From positions 91,076 through 155,075 of the forward strand of contig CAWBGJ010000012.1 of the NCBI GenBank assembly GCA_963788325.1: 64,000 nt of DNA, read 5' to 3'. Under the pieces are notes generated by a model, which had not been told where the DNA came from, made no database searches, and saw only the letters and a list, made by a program, of their open reading frames with translations. This DNA comes from Prado023 sp963788325. Lineage in GTDB: Bacteria > Actinomycetota > Actinomycetes > S36-B12 > CAIYMF01. Numbering within the stretch: position 1 is the first letter of the stretch; every line of letters begins with the position of its first letter. The translations under genes and the position numbers were made by a program. Positions 44,342-53,880 of this stretch are shown here, piece after piece.

Positions 44342-46297
44342 TCATCCAGGAACTCTGATCACTGACACCCTGTTCGGGTATTCGGTACGTAGGTTGTCGT
44401 ACTCAAACTCGGTCGGCTCGCTACGCACGACGATGCTCAGGGATGATTCCGGGTGAGCATCGAGCCACGAGCTGAAGCATCCTGTCGGGGACATGGCGTC
44501 AAGGCAGAGGGTCGCCTCAATCTGGTCCGTCGAGATCACGCCTCGCACCCTGTTGAGCCAGTCAGAAGCGGCACTTGGGGAGTGAACAAGCGTGCCGATC
44601 GCCGGATCCTCCCATGCGACGCGATAGGACCATCCGGGGGCGTCGACCAAGATCCCGGCGTCGGCGCCGGACGGACCGAGCAGGCTGCTCATTTCGACGA
44701 TGTCCACCTGGTTCGCCGCTCGGTTCCTCTCAAGGATTCTCTGGTTGAGCATCGTCACGGCACCAGGGCCCTGATAGCGGCCCTGGGGGACGGCTGCGAG
44801 CAAGAGCCCGACCGCCGCGACGCCACACCCAAGCAGAAGCCAGTTGGCACTCGATGCCCGTCTGGCAAGCGTCACCTCAGTAAGCGCCCACGCCATCAGC
44901 CCAACGATGATCGGTAGGGAGGCGACCGCCGCGGCTTGCAGCAATTTGGCGACGTAGTAGTTGGTCAGCGGGGGGAAGCCAAAGCTGATTGCGAACAACG
45001 CGATGAGCATGGAGCCCCATAGGAACCCGGCTGGTGCGGCCAATGCCAGCTTGGGATACGCACCGTGGCGCATCTGGTGCGCGATCAAGACCAGGCTCAA
45101 GGCCATGAGCACCAGTAGCAGCGACGATTCTACGGGGGTCGAGAACTCGCCGGTGGCAGTGGCAGTCGCCTCGAACCGCCATCTCCATCGCCACACGACA
45201 AGCGCTGTCGAACCGGTCAAGAACAAGCCCGCGAGCAGTAGCAAACCCGTTGATGAGACCTGCAGCCGTCGTCGGGCAAGCACGACAGCTGCTGGGCCCA
45301 GGGCGCAAAGAATTGGTGGATAGGTCCACAGCATGGCCGTCGCAGCTGCCGCGAGAACGGCGCTGGCTCCGACAGGCCGGTGCACGTGGACCAGAGCCAA
45401 CCACGACGCGGTAGTCGCGATCACCGCGGGGTACAGGAAGAACGTGTGGCCGAGTTCGAAGAGTCCGGACAGTAGTCCACCGAAGGGTAGGCAGACCGAG
45501 CAGATGCAAGCGGCGACGATGGCGCGGAGACCAGCGTTCGCGGCGGGGCCCGTTCGGCGCGAGATGTCTATAGCCAACAGTCCGAGAAGTAGGGCGCTCA
45601 GAGCAGCGGACGTCGTCGAGACGAGGCCGAAGCCGATCAGTTCGCCCGGGTCACCGGAGTTCATGAGCAGCAGACCCAGAGCGCCCAGCACATGCATGCC
45701 GAGCGGGTACGTCCCAGCCCATTCGGGCGGTGACCCATCGGCGGTACTCCAGGTTGTGGACGACTCCAGCACGATGTTGTGGACCAACGTGTAGTGCCCG
45801 CGATAGTCGAAGGACCGCGCCAGATCGAGCAGGACCCCGTTGGGGCCGGCTCCCCAGTAGGGGAGAGCCAAGATCATGAAGGTCAGACCTGATGCGAACA
45901 GCACGATCAACTCGGCCGGCCCCATGACCGGCACCCAGGACTGTGGTTCACCCCGTCTGCTGATGATAAACGCGGAAGCCAGACCTAGTACCGCCGCTGC
46001 AAGAGCGGTCGCCGGCTCTATGGGAACGTTGGGGATGACCGAGATTGCCGCTCCGGCTGCCAGAGAGCCGATCGCCCATAGTTGAAGCCGAGTACCCAGG
46101 GAGCGCGCTACCGGCGTGACGATGGGTATCCAGACGGCGCTGACCAGAGCCGCCCATGGGAGTGCCAGGAGGACTGCCACACCTGAGACGGCCAGCGCCG
46201 TGAGCGCTGGGACCCAAGTGGACCACCGTGACGCGCCCCCAACCGTCCGTCTCACTGCCGGGGGTCGGTCCACTGAAGATCTCGGCCCGGCAGTCAC
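44342..46297 (-). CDS. Large multi-TM membrane protein, DUF6541/GT-C-like
   Basis: 651 aa, intact. GTG start overlapping the preceding gene by four bases. About 14 hydrophobic segments. The first large periplasmic loop contains SFDYRGHYTLVHNIVLESST and GTYPLGMHVLGALGLLLMNS, similar in position to the loop in the protein at 27882. A soluble C-terminus of ~150 residues contains two Cys (ATLCLDAMSPTGCF). GT-C-like topology suggests sugar transfer from a polyprenyl donor outside the membrane; no catalytic residues verified. Confidence 0.65.
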   Translation of the reverse strand: MTAGPRSSVDRPPAVRRTVGGASRWSTWVPALTALAVSGVAVLLALPWAALVSAVWIPIVTPVARSLGTRLQLWAIGSLAAGAAISVIPNVPIEPATALAAAVLGLASAFIISRRGEPQSWVPVMGPAELIVLFASGLTFMILALPYWGAGPNGVLLDLARSFDYRGHYTLVHNIVLESSTTWSTADGSPPEWAGTYPLGMHVLGALGLLLMNSGDPGELIGFGLVSTTSAALSALLLGLLAIDISRRTGPAANAGLRAIVAACICSVCLPFGGLLSGLFELGHTFFLYPAVIATTASWLALVHVHRPVGASAVLAAAATAMLWTYPPILCALGPAAVVLARRRLQVSSTGLLLLAGLFLTGSTALVVWRWRWRFEATATATGEFSTPVESSLLLVLMALSLVLIAHQMRHGAYPKLALAAPAGFLWGSMLIALFAISFGFPPLTNYYVAKLLQAAAVASLPIIVGLMAWALTEVTLARRASSANWLLLGCGVAAVGLLLAAVPQGRYQGPGAVTMLNQRILERNRAANQVDIVEMSSLLGPSGADAGILVDAPGWSYRVAWEDPAIGTLVHSPSAASDWLNRVRGVISTDQIEATLCLDAMSPTGCFSSWLDAHPESSLSIVVRSEPTEFEYDNLRTEYPNRVSVIRVPG

Positions 46298-47757
46298 TGG
46301 GGATCACTGTCCCGATTACCATCTCCCAGGAGGATCCATTCGTTGTCCCTGCCGAGCACTTCCCACCCGCGTTCCTCGGTCAGGACGTGGACGAGGGCTG
46401 TGTCGTCCTTGATGAGCGCCACCGTTGGGTCGAGCTCGGCCAGGAGGGTCTTCCAATCACCTGACAGGTCCTGGAGATCCAGGTAGGCCCTGATGTAGTC
46501 GGCGCCGTACATATCTGAACGGCCATCGATCCCTACTCTCGTGCCTGCGCCACCGAAGTAGAGGACGTCACCCGCCACGTTGTAGTGATTGAGGACTCGT
46601 TGCCCCGTGGGCATGTCACTTATCAGAGCCGCCAGCTTGATGGGCTGGGTGTCGATGGGGAGGTGAGTCCTGCCCACCATGCCCAGTAGCCCGATGCCTG
46701 TCAGAGCAACGGCCAGGCCCATCCCGACAGGCCGGGACCACCTGGGTTCCGTCCATCGCACCGTGGGGAACGCGAGCTCGAGTCGCTGGGCTACCAGGGG
46801 CGCGAGCAGGGCGAGCCCCGGCGCGATATTGCGCCAGGCCAGCCAGGAGAAGACCAGACAAGCGAAGGCGGTGAGGACCTCAGACCGGGGCACGTCATTC
46901 GACCGCGACCACCCGATCGCGATCATGGCGAGCATGAGCAGGGTCAGGACTCCCAGGCCATGAGTGGGTTGGACGGCCTGCCACTCCCGGATCAGTGAGG
47001 CTGAGCGGCTGAAACTGAAGACGGCCGTCAATCCGTACGGCCCCGCCGGACTCAGCAGGCCGGCGCATCCCGCCAAGGCCGCCAGCGCGAAGCCTCGATG
47101 GGCGATTCGGTCCCGCGGACCGTGGTCGAGCATTCGCCCCACCGCCACCAGAGCGAGCATGGCTGGCGCAAGCACCCATCCGCCATGCAAGTTCGCCCAG
47201 AGTGTCGTGGCGGGAACTAGGAAGAACCAACGGGGAAGGCGTCCAGCGGACAACCCTCGCACCAGCGTCCCCCCCAGTACCGCGGCACCGATCAGGGTGG
47301 CCTGCTGGGGCCGTTCCTGGGAGGCCAATGCTATGGCGATCGCGGCAACGATGAAGGGCAATCCGGCCAGGGCTGCATTCCGCCCGCGAAGGGTTGTCTG
47401 CGCCAGGATTCCGATGGCCGTTGCTGCCGTGACAACACGCAAGGCAGCCAATGCGTACCAGCCGCCGACGGAGTGCAACTGGAAGAGGAGCCACTCTGAC
47501 AGCCATTGGGTCGTCGTCCACGGTTGACTCGCGCTTGTAAGGTTCCAGTCCTGCCCCAAGGCGCTGGGCGGGACCCCTGCGGCCAGCTCCTTGCCTGCGA
47601 GCAGGTGCCAGAACAGATCAATGTCCCTGAGCGCGGTGGTCGAGGTCGCGAAGATCATGAGGCCGACCAGCAGGCCGAGGACTGCAAGGAACGGGAGTCC
47701 CCGGCGAACCTCGCCGCTCTTGACTTCCGGCGATACGGTTTCGGTGTGGGTGTTCAC
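46294..47757 (-). CDS. Multi-TM protein with GT-C-like DIDLFWHLLAGKE motif
   Basis: 487 aa, intact. GTG start 15 nt downstream of the small flp gene. TM1 LAVLGLLVGLMIFATSTTAL is followed by LRDIDLFWHLLAGKELAAG and SQPWTTTQWLSEWLLFQLHS, an acidic D-x-D-x-F-W-H pattern in the first outside loop typical of GT-C-fold membrane transferases. About 10-12 TM segments; C-terminal soluble domain with GGAGTRVGIDGRSDMYGADY. Its tight linkage to the pilin gene makes pilin or wall-glycan modification a fair guess, not shown. Confidence 0.68.
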   Translation of the reverse strand: MNTHTETVSPEVKSGEVRRGLPFLAVLGLLVGLMIFATSTTALRDIDLFWHLLAGKELAAGVPPSALGQDWNLTSASQPWTTTQWLSEWLLFQLHSVGGWYALAALRVVTAATAIGILAQTTLRGRNAALAGLPFIVAAIAIALASQERPQQATLIGAAVLGGTLVRGLSAGRLPRWFFLVPATTLWANLHGGWVLAPAMLALVAVGRMLDHGPRDRIAHRGFALAALAGCAGLLSPAGPYGLTAVFSFSRSASLIREWQAVQPTHGLGVLTLLMLAMIAIGWSRSNDVPRSEVLTAFACLVFSWLAWRNIAPGLALLAPLVAQRLELAFPTVRWTEPRWSRPVGMGLAVALTGIGLLGMVGRTHLPIDTQPIKLAALISDMPTGQRVLNHYNVAGDVLYFGGAGTRVGIDGRSDMYGADYIRAYLDLQDLSGDWKTLLAELDPTVALIKDDTALVHVLTEERGWEVLGRDNEWILLGDGNRDSDPQ

Positions 47758-47772
47758 CCTGTGGCTGGGTGG

Positions 47773-47946
47773 CTACTTGGTGAGAGCTGTGCTGAGTTGC
47801 TCGTCTCGGAACAGGTCGTTGACGCTGCCTCCGAGTAATGTCACGGCGCCGAAGATGATGATCGCGATCAGGGCAATCATGAGCGCGTACTCCACCGCCG
47901 TCGCACCGGAATCGTCGTCCTGAACTTGTTGCACTGCGTCATGCAT
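47773..47946 (-). CDS. flp: Flp/Fap-type pilin 1 (minor?)
   Basis: 57 aa, too short for most ORF callers. Starts MHDAVQQVQDDDSGATAVEY and continues with the hydrophobic LMIALIAIIIFGAVTLLGGS. Type IVb prepilin features: short charged leader, cleavage after Gly14 before ATAVEYAL, Glu at +5 and Tyr at +6 of the mature protein. Secreted by the Tad machinery as a pilin subunit. Sits 84 nt downstream of the second flp gene, with a strong hairpin between. Confidence 0.88.
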   Translation of the reverse strand: MHDAVQQVQDDDSGATAVEYALMIALIAIIIFGAVTLLGGSVNDLFRDEQLSTALTK

Positions 47947-47969
47947 GGAATAGCGCTCCTCAGAACACG

Positions 47970-48005
47970 TCTGTTGGGGCGGGACGTCGGTCCCGCCCCA
48001 ACAGA
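47970..48005 (-). terminator. Perfect 15-bp stem-loop between the two flp pilin genes
   Basis: Arms 47970-47984 and 47991-48005 (tctgttggggcggga and its complement), loop 6 nt, GC-rich, 24 nt after the stop of flp at 48030. It probably acts as a partial terminator or 3' stabiliser that raises the major pilin over downstream genes. No T-run. Confidence 0.75.
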
Positions 48006-48029
48006 TGCGTCGACTAGTCGATCGCTGAA

Positions 48030-48221
48030 CTAGATCTTGGTGGCAACTTCGCTGAAGGTGTCGCGCAGGTTGCCGCCCAGGAGGGTCACGGCTGCGATGA
48101 TCACGACGGCAATGAGGGCGACCATCAGGCCGTACTCCACGGCGGTCGCGCCCTCGTCGCTGCGGGCCTTGCGGGCGAACTCACGGACGCGGACCTCGAG
48201 ATCGGTGTACATGTTCATCAT
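48030..48221 (-). CDS. flp: Flp/Fap-type pilin 2 (major?)
   Basis: 63 aa. MMNMYTDLEVRVREFARKAR, then SDEGATAVEYGLMVALIAVV and a GGN-containing end. Prepilin cleavage expected after the Gly of DEG before ATAVEYGL, with Glu+5 and Tyr+6. Start at ATG 48221 preceded by GAAAGG. The ~200 bp upstream to tadC probably hold its promoter; a TAT-rich -10-like word is near 48345 but I would not rely on it. Followed by the stem-loop. Confidence 0.9.
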   Translation of the reverse strand: MMNMYTDLEVRVREFARKARSDEGATAVEYGLMVALIAVVIIAAVTLLGGNLRDTFSEVATKI

Positions 48222-48422
48222 GATGATGCCTTTCTTCTCAGTTGACCCGAGCGGACCTGGTGATTGTTCTGCTTGACCCGAATTGCTCGAGCCCTGTTCC
48301 CGTCCCCCACACCCTGCTTGGAAACCGACCTGGGTGGACACCAACTAGAATAACTTCTGACGGTATGGGCTGGAAGTCGCAATCGGGGGACATGCGGGGG
48401 GACATCCCTCCTGAGCAGGAGG

Positions 48423-49358
48423 TCATTGGAACAAGTTCTGCGAGATGTTGATCGCGGCAGGCCCGATGATCACGATGAACAGCAGCGGCATGATGCACAG
48501 CAGCAGTGGGAAGACCAGTTTGACTGGCAGTTTCATTGCCTGTTCCTCGGTGCGCTGGGACTTCTTGAGCCGCATCTCGGCGGCTTGGACGCGCAGGACG
48601 TCGGCGATCGGGATGCCCGAGCTTCTCGGCCTGGATCATGGAGTTGAGGAAGATCCGCAGATCATCGACCGTCGTACGCTCGGCCAGCGCACGCAACGCG
48701 GCCGAACGGCTGGACCCGATCTGAATCTCACGTAGGACCCGACGGAATTCATCTGACAATGGACCTGCGGTATTTTGGGCGACATTCGCAAGAGCGGCGT
48801 CGAAAGCCAAGCCGGATTCCACTGAGACAGTCAAGAGGTCAATGGTGTTCGGCAAGGACTTACGTATGCTGTCTGCGCGCTTCTGAGCAGTGTTCAGCAG
48901 CAACAGGTCGGGCAGGAAGAACCCTGCGATCGCGAACACGATTCCCCACAGAAGCGCCGACCACGTCTGCCCAGTTGCCCAGAGAAAGAGCACGGTCACG
49001 CCGCCGAACACGATCGCGGCGACGGCCTTGGCGGCCAGGATTCGCTCTGCATCCCAGCGAGGCGGGTTGCCCGCCATGTCCAGGCGCTTGGTGGTGTTCT
49101 TCGCCCAGTTGGCCCCGGCCACGGTTCGAGCGGCGTTGGCGAACCATCGCCTGGGTGGGCTTGGTGACGCGGGCTGTTGAACGGCTGGTCGTACTGGCTG
49201 CGCATGTCGTCGGGGACAGGCCCGCTAATGGACTCGATCGCGGCCATCGAGGCAGAGACCTGCGAGCGTTCCTTGCCGATGATGCCGGCCATGAGGATCA
49301 CGGTAGCTACGCCGAGGAAGATCAGGCTGAGCCCGCCGATGAGGTACCAGGTGGTCAT
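48423..49358 (-). CDS. tadC: TadC, inner-membrane platform protein (T2SSF; frameshifted)
   Basis: ~310 aa. TTWYLIGGLSLIFLGVATVI (TM1), DDMRSQYDQPFNS, indel near 49170, then KAVAAIVFGGVTVLFLWATG, a T2SSF core SLPNTIDLLTVSVESGLAFD and EFRRVLREIQIGSSRSAALR, LNSMIQAEKLG, indel near 48620, then LPVKLVFPLLLCIMPLLFIV and AAINISQNLFQ at the end. Assembles with TadB as the pilus platform. Starts 3 nt after the TadB stop. Confidence 0.88.
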
Positions 49359-49361
49359 CGT

Positions 49362-51324
49362 CTACACCTCCATGTTGACGAGCTTGCGCATCCAGAAGAT
49401 GCCTGCGATGTAGAGCACGACCCCCACCGCGATCATGATCCAGCCGACGACGTTGGTGTAGAGCGGCTCGAGGTATCCAGGGTTTCGCCATACGATCCAG
49501 AAGGCCACGAACAAGGGCAGGATCCCCAACACCCATGCCGAGAGTTTCCCCTCCGCGGACAGGGCCTTGACCTGCCGGCGGAGACGCTCCCGCTCACGGA
49601 CTGTATTGGCGACGCTGGTGAGCACCTCCGCGAGGTTGCCACCCACCTGCCGGTTGATCCGGATGGCCATCACCGTCCAGTGGAAGTCCTCGCTGTCCAT
49701 CCGCTGGGCGACTGCTTCCAGCGCCTCCTCGATGGGCAGTCCGAGCCGGCTCTCGATGAGGGCGCGGTTGATCTCCTGACCCATCGTGCCGCCGGACTCC
49801 TTGGCCACGTTGTCCAGCGCCTGGGGCAGGGAGTAGCCCGCGGACAGGCTGCCGGCCAGCATCTGCAGCGAGTCCGGCAGCATCGAGTAGAACTCGGCTC
49901 TGCGCTTGCCGGCCCGGTAGCTCAGGAAGGCCCACGGGGCCAAGACGCCGACCAGCACGGCAAGCAAGGTGAGCACGATGTTGAAGCCGAACAGCAGGCT
50001 GCCGATCAAACCGGCGAGCACCACGACCAGCATGTGCACGACCGCCCACTCACCGGGCCGCAGCGCCACGTTCGCAACGTCGAGCTTGTCCGCGAGCGCA
50101 CTCGTGTCCCGGCTGGCCGCCACCTTGTCCGCGAACGACACCGCCTTGCGCACTGTCGGGCTCTCCCCCAGCACCGTCTCAGCCTGCGAGGAGTCCACGG
50201 CCACCGGCGCGCCCGCCACCGACACCTCCTGCAGCCGTCGCTTCACCCGACCGGATTGCCGGTTGCGCGTGTCCAGAACCCCGATCGCCAGCACCACGAG
50301 GACGATCAGCGCGAGGAACATCGCGCCCAGCAGCGACGGGCAGGAACCACGACTTCTCCATCAAGCCGGGCTCGGACTCGGCCACCGGGATGGGCCCGTA
50401 CGCGGGCGCCTCGGCGGCTGCGACGGCGCCGGCCTCGATGACCGCCACTGCGCGGTCAGTGATAGGAACATCCGCCCACGAGTGCTGCCGCGACCAACTC
50501 CGTCGTCCCAGCCTCGACACCTGCGGGGATCTGGGCGCTGACCGCCAGCTGCGTGACGACCGTGCGAGCAGCGGAGGCAAACGCCTCCGTGAGCTCGGCC
50601 GCATCCGTCGCCGCCACGACCGTGCCATCGCCTGCCTTGGCGAATACCGCAAGCTCCGCTGTCTGCTTGGCGTTGCCCAAGGACACTGCATCGAGCACCA
50701 CGCCCGAGTCGGACAACGCGACGGCCGCGTCCTTCACAGAGGTCTGGCTCCCGTCGTCGTTGCCGTCGGAGAGCACGACCATGTTCCGCGAGCCCTCAGT
50801 GCCCAGTGCGTCCACGGTGACCACGATGGCGTCGTTGAGCGCGGTCTTGCCCCCGGCCTCGAGCGCGTCGATGCCAGCGATCACGGCGGCGCGGTCCTGG
50901 GTGGGCGCTACCGCCACCTGGGCCTCGTCGGAGAAGGTCACGAGGCCAGCCTGACGTCCTTGGGCAGGGTGTCCAGATAGAGCTTGGCCGCATCCTGGGC
51001 CTTCACCAGCTTGTCGTTGTCCCCCATCGACCCGCTTGAGTCCAGCACGAGCATGGTGGTGCGCTCCACGACCGGCGCATCCGCGGCCACCGGTGTGGCG
51101 GTCGTGGGGGCATCGACTCCACCCAGCGACGTGCGCACCGTGTCGGGATCGATGGTCTCGCCCTCTGCCAGGCCCTCGGCAGTCAGGATGTAGGTCACTG
51201 CACCGCCGGCAGCCTCCACCTGCTGGATGCGGCCCTCGGGCGCAGCCCAGGCCACCCCGGTGCCCAGGCTCAGCGTCGCGACGGCCGCCCCCGCGGCCAC
51301 CCATCTGATCGTCCGGCCACTCAT
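49362..51324 (-). CDS. tadB: VWA-TadB fusion: von Willebrand A domain plus T2SSF platform protein (frameshifted)
   Basis: ~650 aa. Signal peptide RWVAAGAAVATLSLGTGVAW. The extracytoplasmic VWA domain has a MIDAS-like sequence TTMLVLDSSGSMGDNDKLVK, then LVTFSDEAQVAVAPTQDRAA and NMVVLSDGNDDGSQTSVKDA. After indels, VPITDRAVAVIEA, a TM helix LALIVLVVLAIGVLD, and the T2SSF domain FYSMLPDSLQMLAGSLSAGY, SLPQALDNVAKESGG, DFHWTVMAIRINRQVGGNLA, with C-terminal TMs. Indels near 50950, 50475 and 50335. The fusion places a metal-dependent adhesion domain outside on the pilus platform. Confidence 0.85.
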
Positions 51325-51326
51325 GG

Positions 51327-52710
51327 TCAGGTCCTGTCGAAGGCGAAGACTGAGGTGTCGACGTGCACGCCGCTCTGCGCGAGCTTGGCCAGGAACTTCG
51401 GGCGCAGGCCCGTGGTCACCAGCGTGCCCAGCGGATGGCCGTCTGCGTCGAACCCCGCGTCGTAGTCGAAGCGGTAGATGTCCTGCATGGTGATGACGTC
51501 GCCCTCCATGCCCACCACCTCGGTGAGGTGGGTGATGTGCCGGGAGCCGTCCTTGAACCGCGCCTGCTGCACGACCAGGTCGATCGCGCTGGAGACCTGC
51601 TCGCGGATCGCGCGGACCGGCAGGTCCACGCCGGCCATGAGCACCATGGTCTCGATGCGGGCGAGGGTGTCGCGCGGGGTGTTGGCGTGCACGGTGCAGA
51701 TGGAGCCGTCGTGGCCGGTGTTCATCGCCTGGAGCATGTCCAGGGCCGCGGCGTCGCGGACCTCGCCGACCACGATCCGGTCCGGGCGCATGCGCAGCGA
51801 GTTCTTCACCAGGTCGCGGATCGTGACCTCGCCGCGGCCCTCGATGTTGGCCGGCCGGGCCTCGAGTCGGATCACGTGGTCCTGGGCCAGCTGCAACTCG
51901 GCAGCGTCCTCGATGGTGACGATCCGCTCGCTCTCCGGGATGAATCCGGAGAGCACGTTGAGGGTGGTGGTCTTGCCAGCACCGGTGCCGCCGGCGACCA
52001 GGATGTTGGCCTTGCCGCGCACGCACGCGTCGAGGAACTCGCGCGACGTCCTTGGTCAGGGTGCCGAACGCGACCAGGTCGTCGACGCCGTACGGGTCGG
52101 TGGCGAACTTGCGGATCGTCAGCGCGGAGCCGTCCACGGCCAGCGGCGGGACGATCGCGTTCACGCGCGAGCCGTCGGGCAGCCGGGCGTCGACCATGGG
52201 CGAGGACTCGTCCACGCGCCGGCCGACCCGACCGACGATCTTGTCGATCGTACGGCGCAGGTGCGCGTCGTCGCTGAAGGCGGCGTCGACCTGCTCGATC
52301 TTGCCCGCGCGCTCGACGTAGACGGTGTCGAAGCCGTTGACCATCACCTCGGTGATCTCCGGGTCGCGCAGGAACGGCTCCAGCGGGCCGTAGCCCAGGA
52401 TCTCGTCGGAGATCTGCTGGGCCAGCGTCGCGCGCTCGGCCGAGGGCAGCGGCGTGTCGTCGCGGGTGAGCACGTCGTGGAGGACCACGCGCACCCGCTG
52501 GTTGAGCTCGGACTCGGACAACTGCGTGTGGTACAGCTGCGGCCCGAGGGACTCCACCAGGGCCGCGTGCACCTTCTTCTTGATCTCGGCGTAGGGGTCC
52601 ACCGAGCGCCTGCGCGTGGAGCGCTGCTGCGGCGCGGAGGACTCCTCGGCTGAGGTGGCCTCGTACTCGCGGCCCTTACGGGCCTGTGTCAGCCGATCGG
52701 AGAGGCTCAT
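51327..52710 (-). CDS. tadA: TadA/CpaF secretion ATPase (frameshifted)
   Basis: ~460 aa hexameric motor of Flp pilus assembly. N-terminus SLSDRLTQARKGREYEATSA; LGYGPLEPFLRDPEITEVMV, NGFDTVYVERAGKIEQVDAA, SSPMVDARLPDGSRVNAIVP, ALTIRKFATDPYGVDDLV; indel near 52047; then Walker A NILVAGGTGAGKTTTLNVLS, IVTIEDAAELQL, LRMRPDRIVVGEVRDAAALD (Walker B region), MNTGHDGSICTVHANTPRD (His box). ATG at 52710 overlaps TadZ stop by four bases. Confidence 0.92.
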
Positions 52711-53876
52711 GACTGGCTCCGCTTTCCGAACAGCCCGCGCTTCTCAGGCTGCGCGCCGTCCTTGACGATCTCGTGGCTGATCAGGCGGTGGAACGCGGCG
52801 GACACCGTGCTCCGGGGTTGGTCAGTGAGGATGGGCACGCCCCGGTTGGTGCTTGCGGGCACCAACCGTGAGCTGGGGATGAAGGCGACCACCGGAACCC
52901 CGAGGGTCTTCTCCACCTCGCCGGGATCGAGGCCCACCTTGGAGTCGGCGCGGTTCATGATGACCCGCACCCGGTCCATCGGGAAGTTGACTACGCGTAG
53001 CGTCTCGAGGGCGATCTTGAGGTTCTTCAGGCTCGGGATGTCCAGTGTGGTGAGCATGAACACCGCGTCGGAGTTCTCCATGACCGTCAGGGAGCGCTCG
53101 TCCATCTGCGGGGCGGTGTCGACGACGACGTACTGGTACTCCTTCATCGCCACCGCGATCAGGCGGCGGACCAGCGCGATCGTGACCCGCTCGGAGACAC
53201 CCGGGTCGGTAGGCGGGGCCAGAACGTGCAGGCCCGACTCGTGCGGCGTGACCAGACGCTTGAGCGCAGCGGCGTCGAGGCGCTCGCCCATCGCCACGGC
53301 CTCCTCGAACGTGTGCTCCGGCCGCAGGCCCAGTGAGATGGGCACGTCGCCGAACGCCAGGTCAAGGTCGATCAGCAGGGTGGTCAGGCCCTTGGCCGCG
53401 AGGCCGACTCCCACGTTGACTGCGAAGGTCGTCTTGCCCGCCCCGCCCTTGGGGGAGAACACGGTGAACAGGTGACCCAGGTCCGAGTCGTCGGACTCCG
53501 CCCCGAGCTCGTCGGGGTTGCGAAGCACCGCCGTGAGCGCGCGGCTGCGGGTCACGGCCTCGGCCAGGCCGGGCAGGTCGCGCTCGCTGAGCACCTCTCG
53601 GGCACCGGCCCGAAGTGCGGCGGCGAGCACGACGGCGTCGATGCGCCGACGCACCAGCACGACCCCGAGGGTGGGGTTGCTGGCGCGCATGCGCTCGGAG
53701 AAGTCCAGCGCGAGGTCGGTGTCGATGCTCGGCCCGAGGATCACCGTGGCGATCTCCGGGTTGCTGCGCATCACCACCGTCAGCTCGTCGAAGGAGCTCG
53801 CACTGTGCGGCGCCTCGCCGACGGCATCTCGGATGCCGTCACGGGTGAGGACGTCGGGCTCGAGGACAACTGTCAT
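52707..53876 (-). CDS. tadZ: TadZ/CpaE pilus-localising MinD-like ATPase
   Basis: 389 aa, intact. N-terminal receiver-like domain (residues ~1-125; VLEPDVLTRDGIRDAVGEAP, VVLVRRRIDAVVLAAALRAG). Then the deviant Walker A VFSPKGGAGKTTFAVNVGVG, TLLIDLDLAFGDVPISLGLR, VVVDTAPQMDERSLTVMENS and a C-terminal VAFIPSSRLVPASTNRGVPI. In other systems it marks the pole or site of pilus assembly. Start 4 nt after the CpaB stop. Confidence 0.9.
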   Translation of the reverse strand: MTVVLEPDVLTRDGIRDAVGEAPHSASSFDELTVVMRSNPEIATVILGPSIDTDLALDFSERMRASNPTLGVVLVRRRIDAVVLAAALRAGAREVLSERDLPGLAEAVTRSRALTAVLRNPDELGAESDDSDLGHLFTVFSPKGGAGKTTFAVNVGVGLAAKGLTTLLIDLDLAFGDVPISLGLRPEHTFEEAVAMGERLDAAALKRLVTPHESGLHVLAPPTDPGVSERVTIALVRRLIAVAMKEYQYVVVDTAPQMDERSLTVMENSDAVFMLTTLDIPSLKNLKIALETLRVVNFPMDRVRVIMNRADSKVGLDPGEVEKTLGVPVVAFIPSSRLVPASTNRGVPILTDQPRSTVSAAFHRLISHEIVKDGAQPEKRGLFGKRSQS

Positions 53877-53880
53877 GTGA

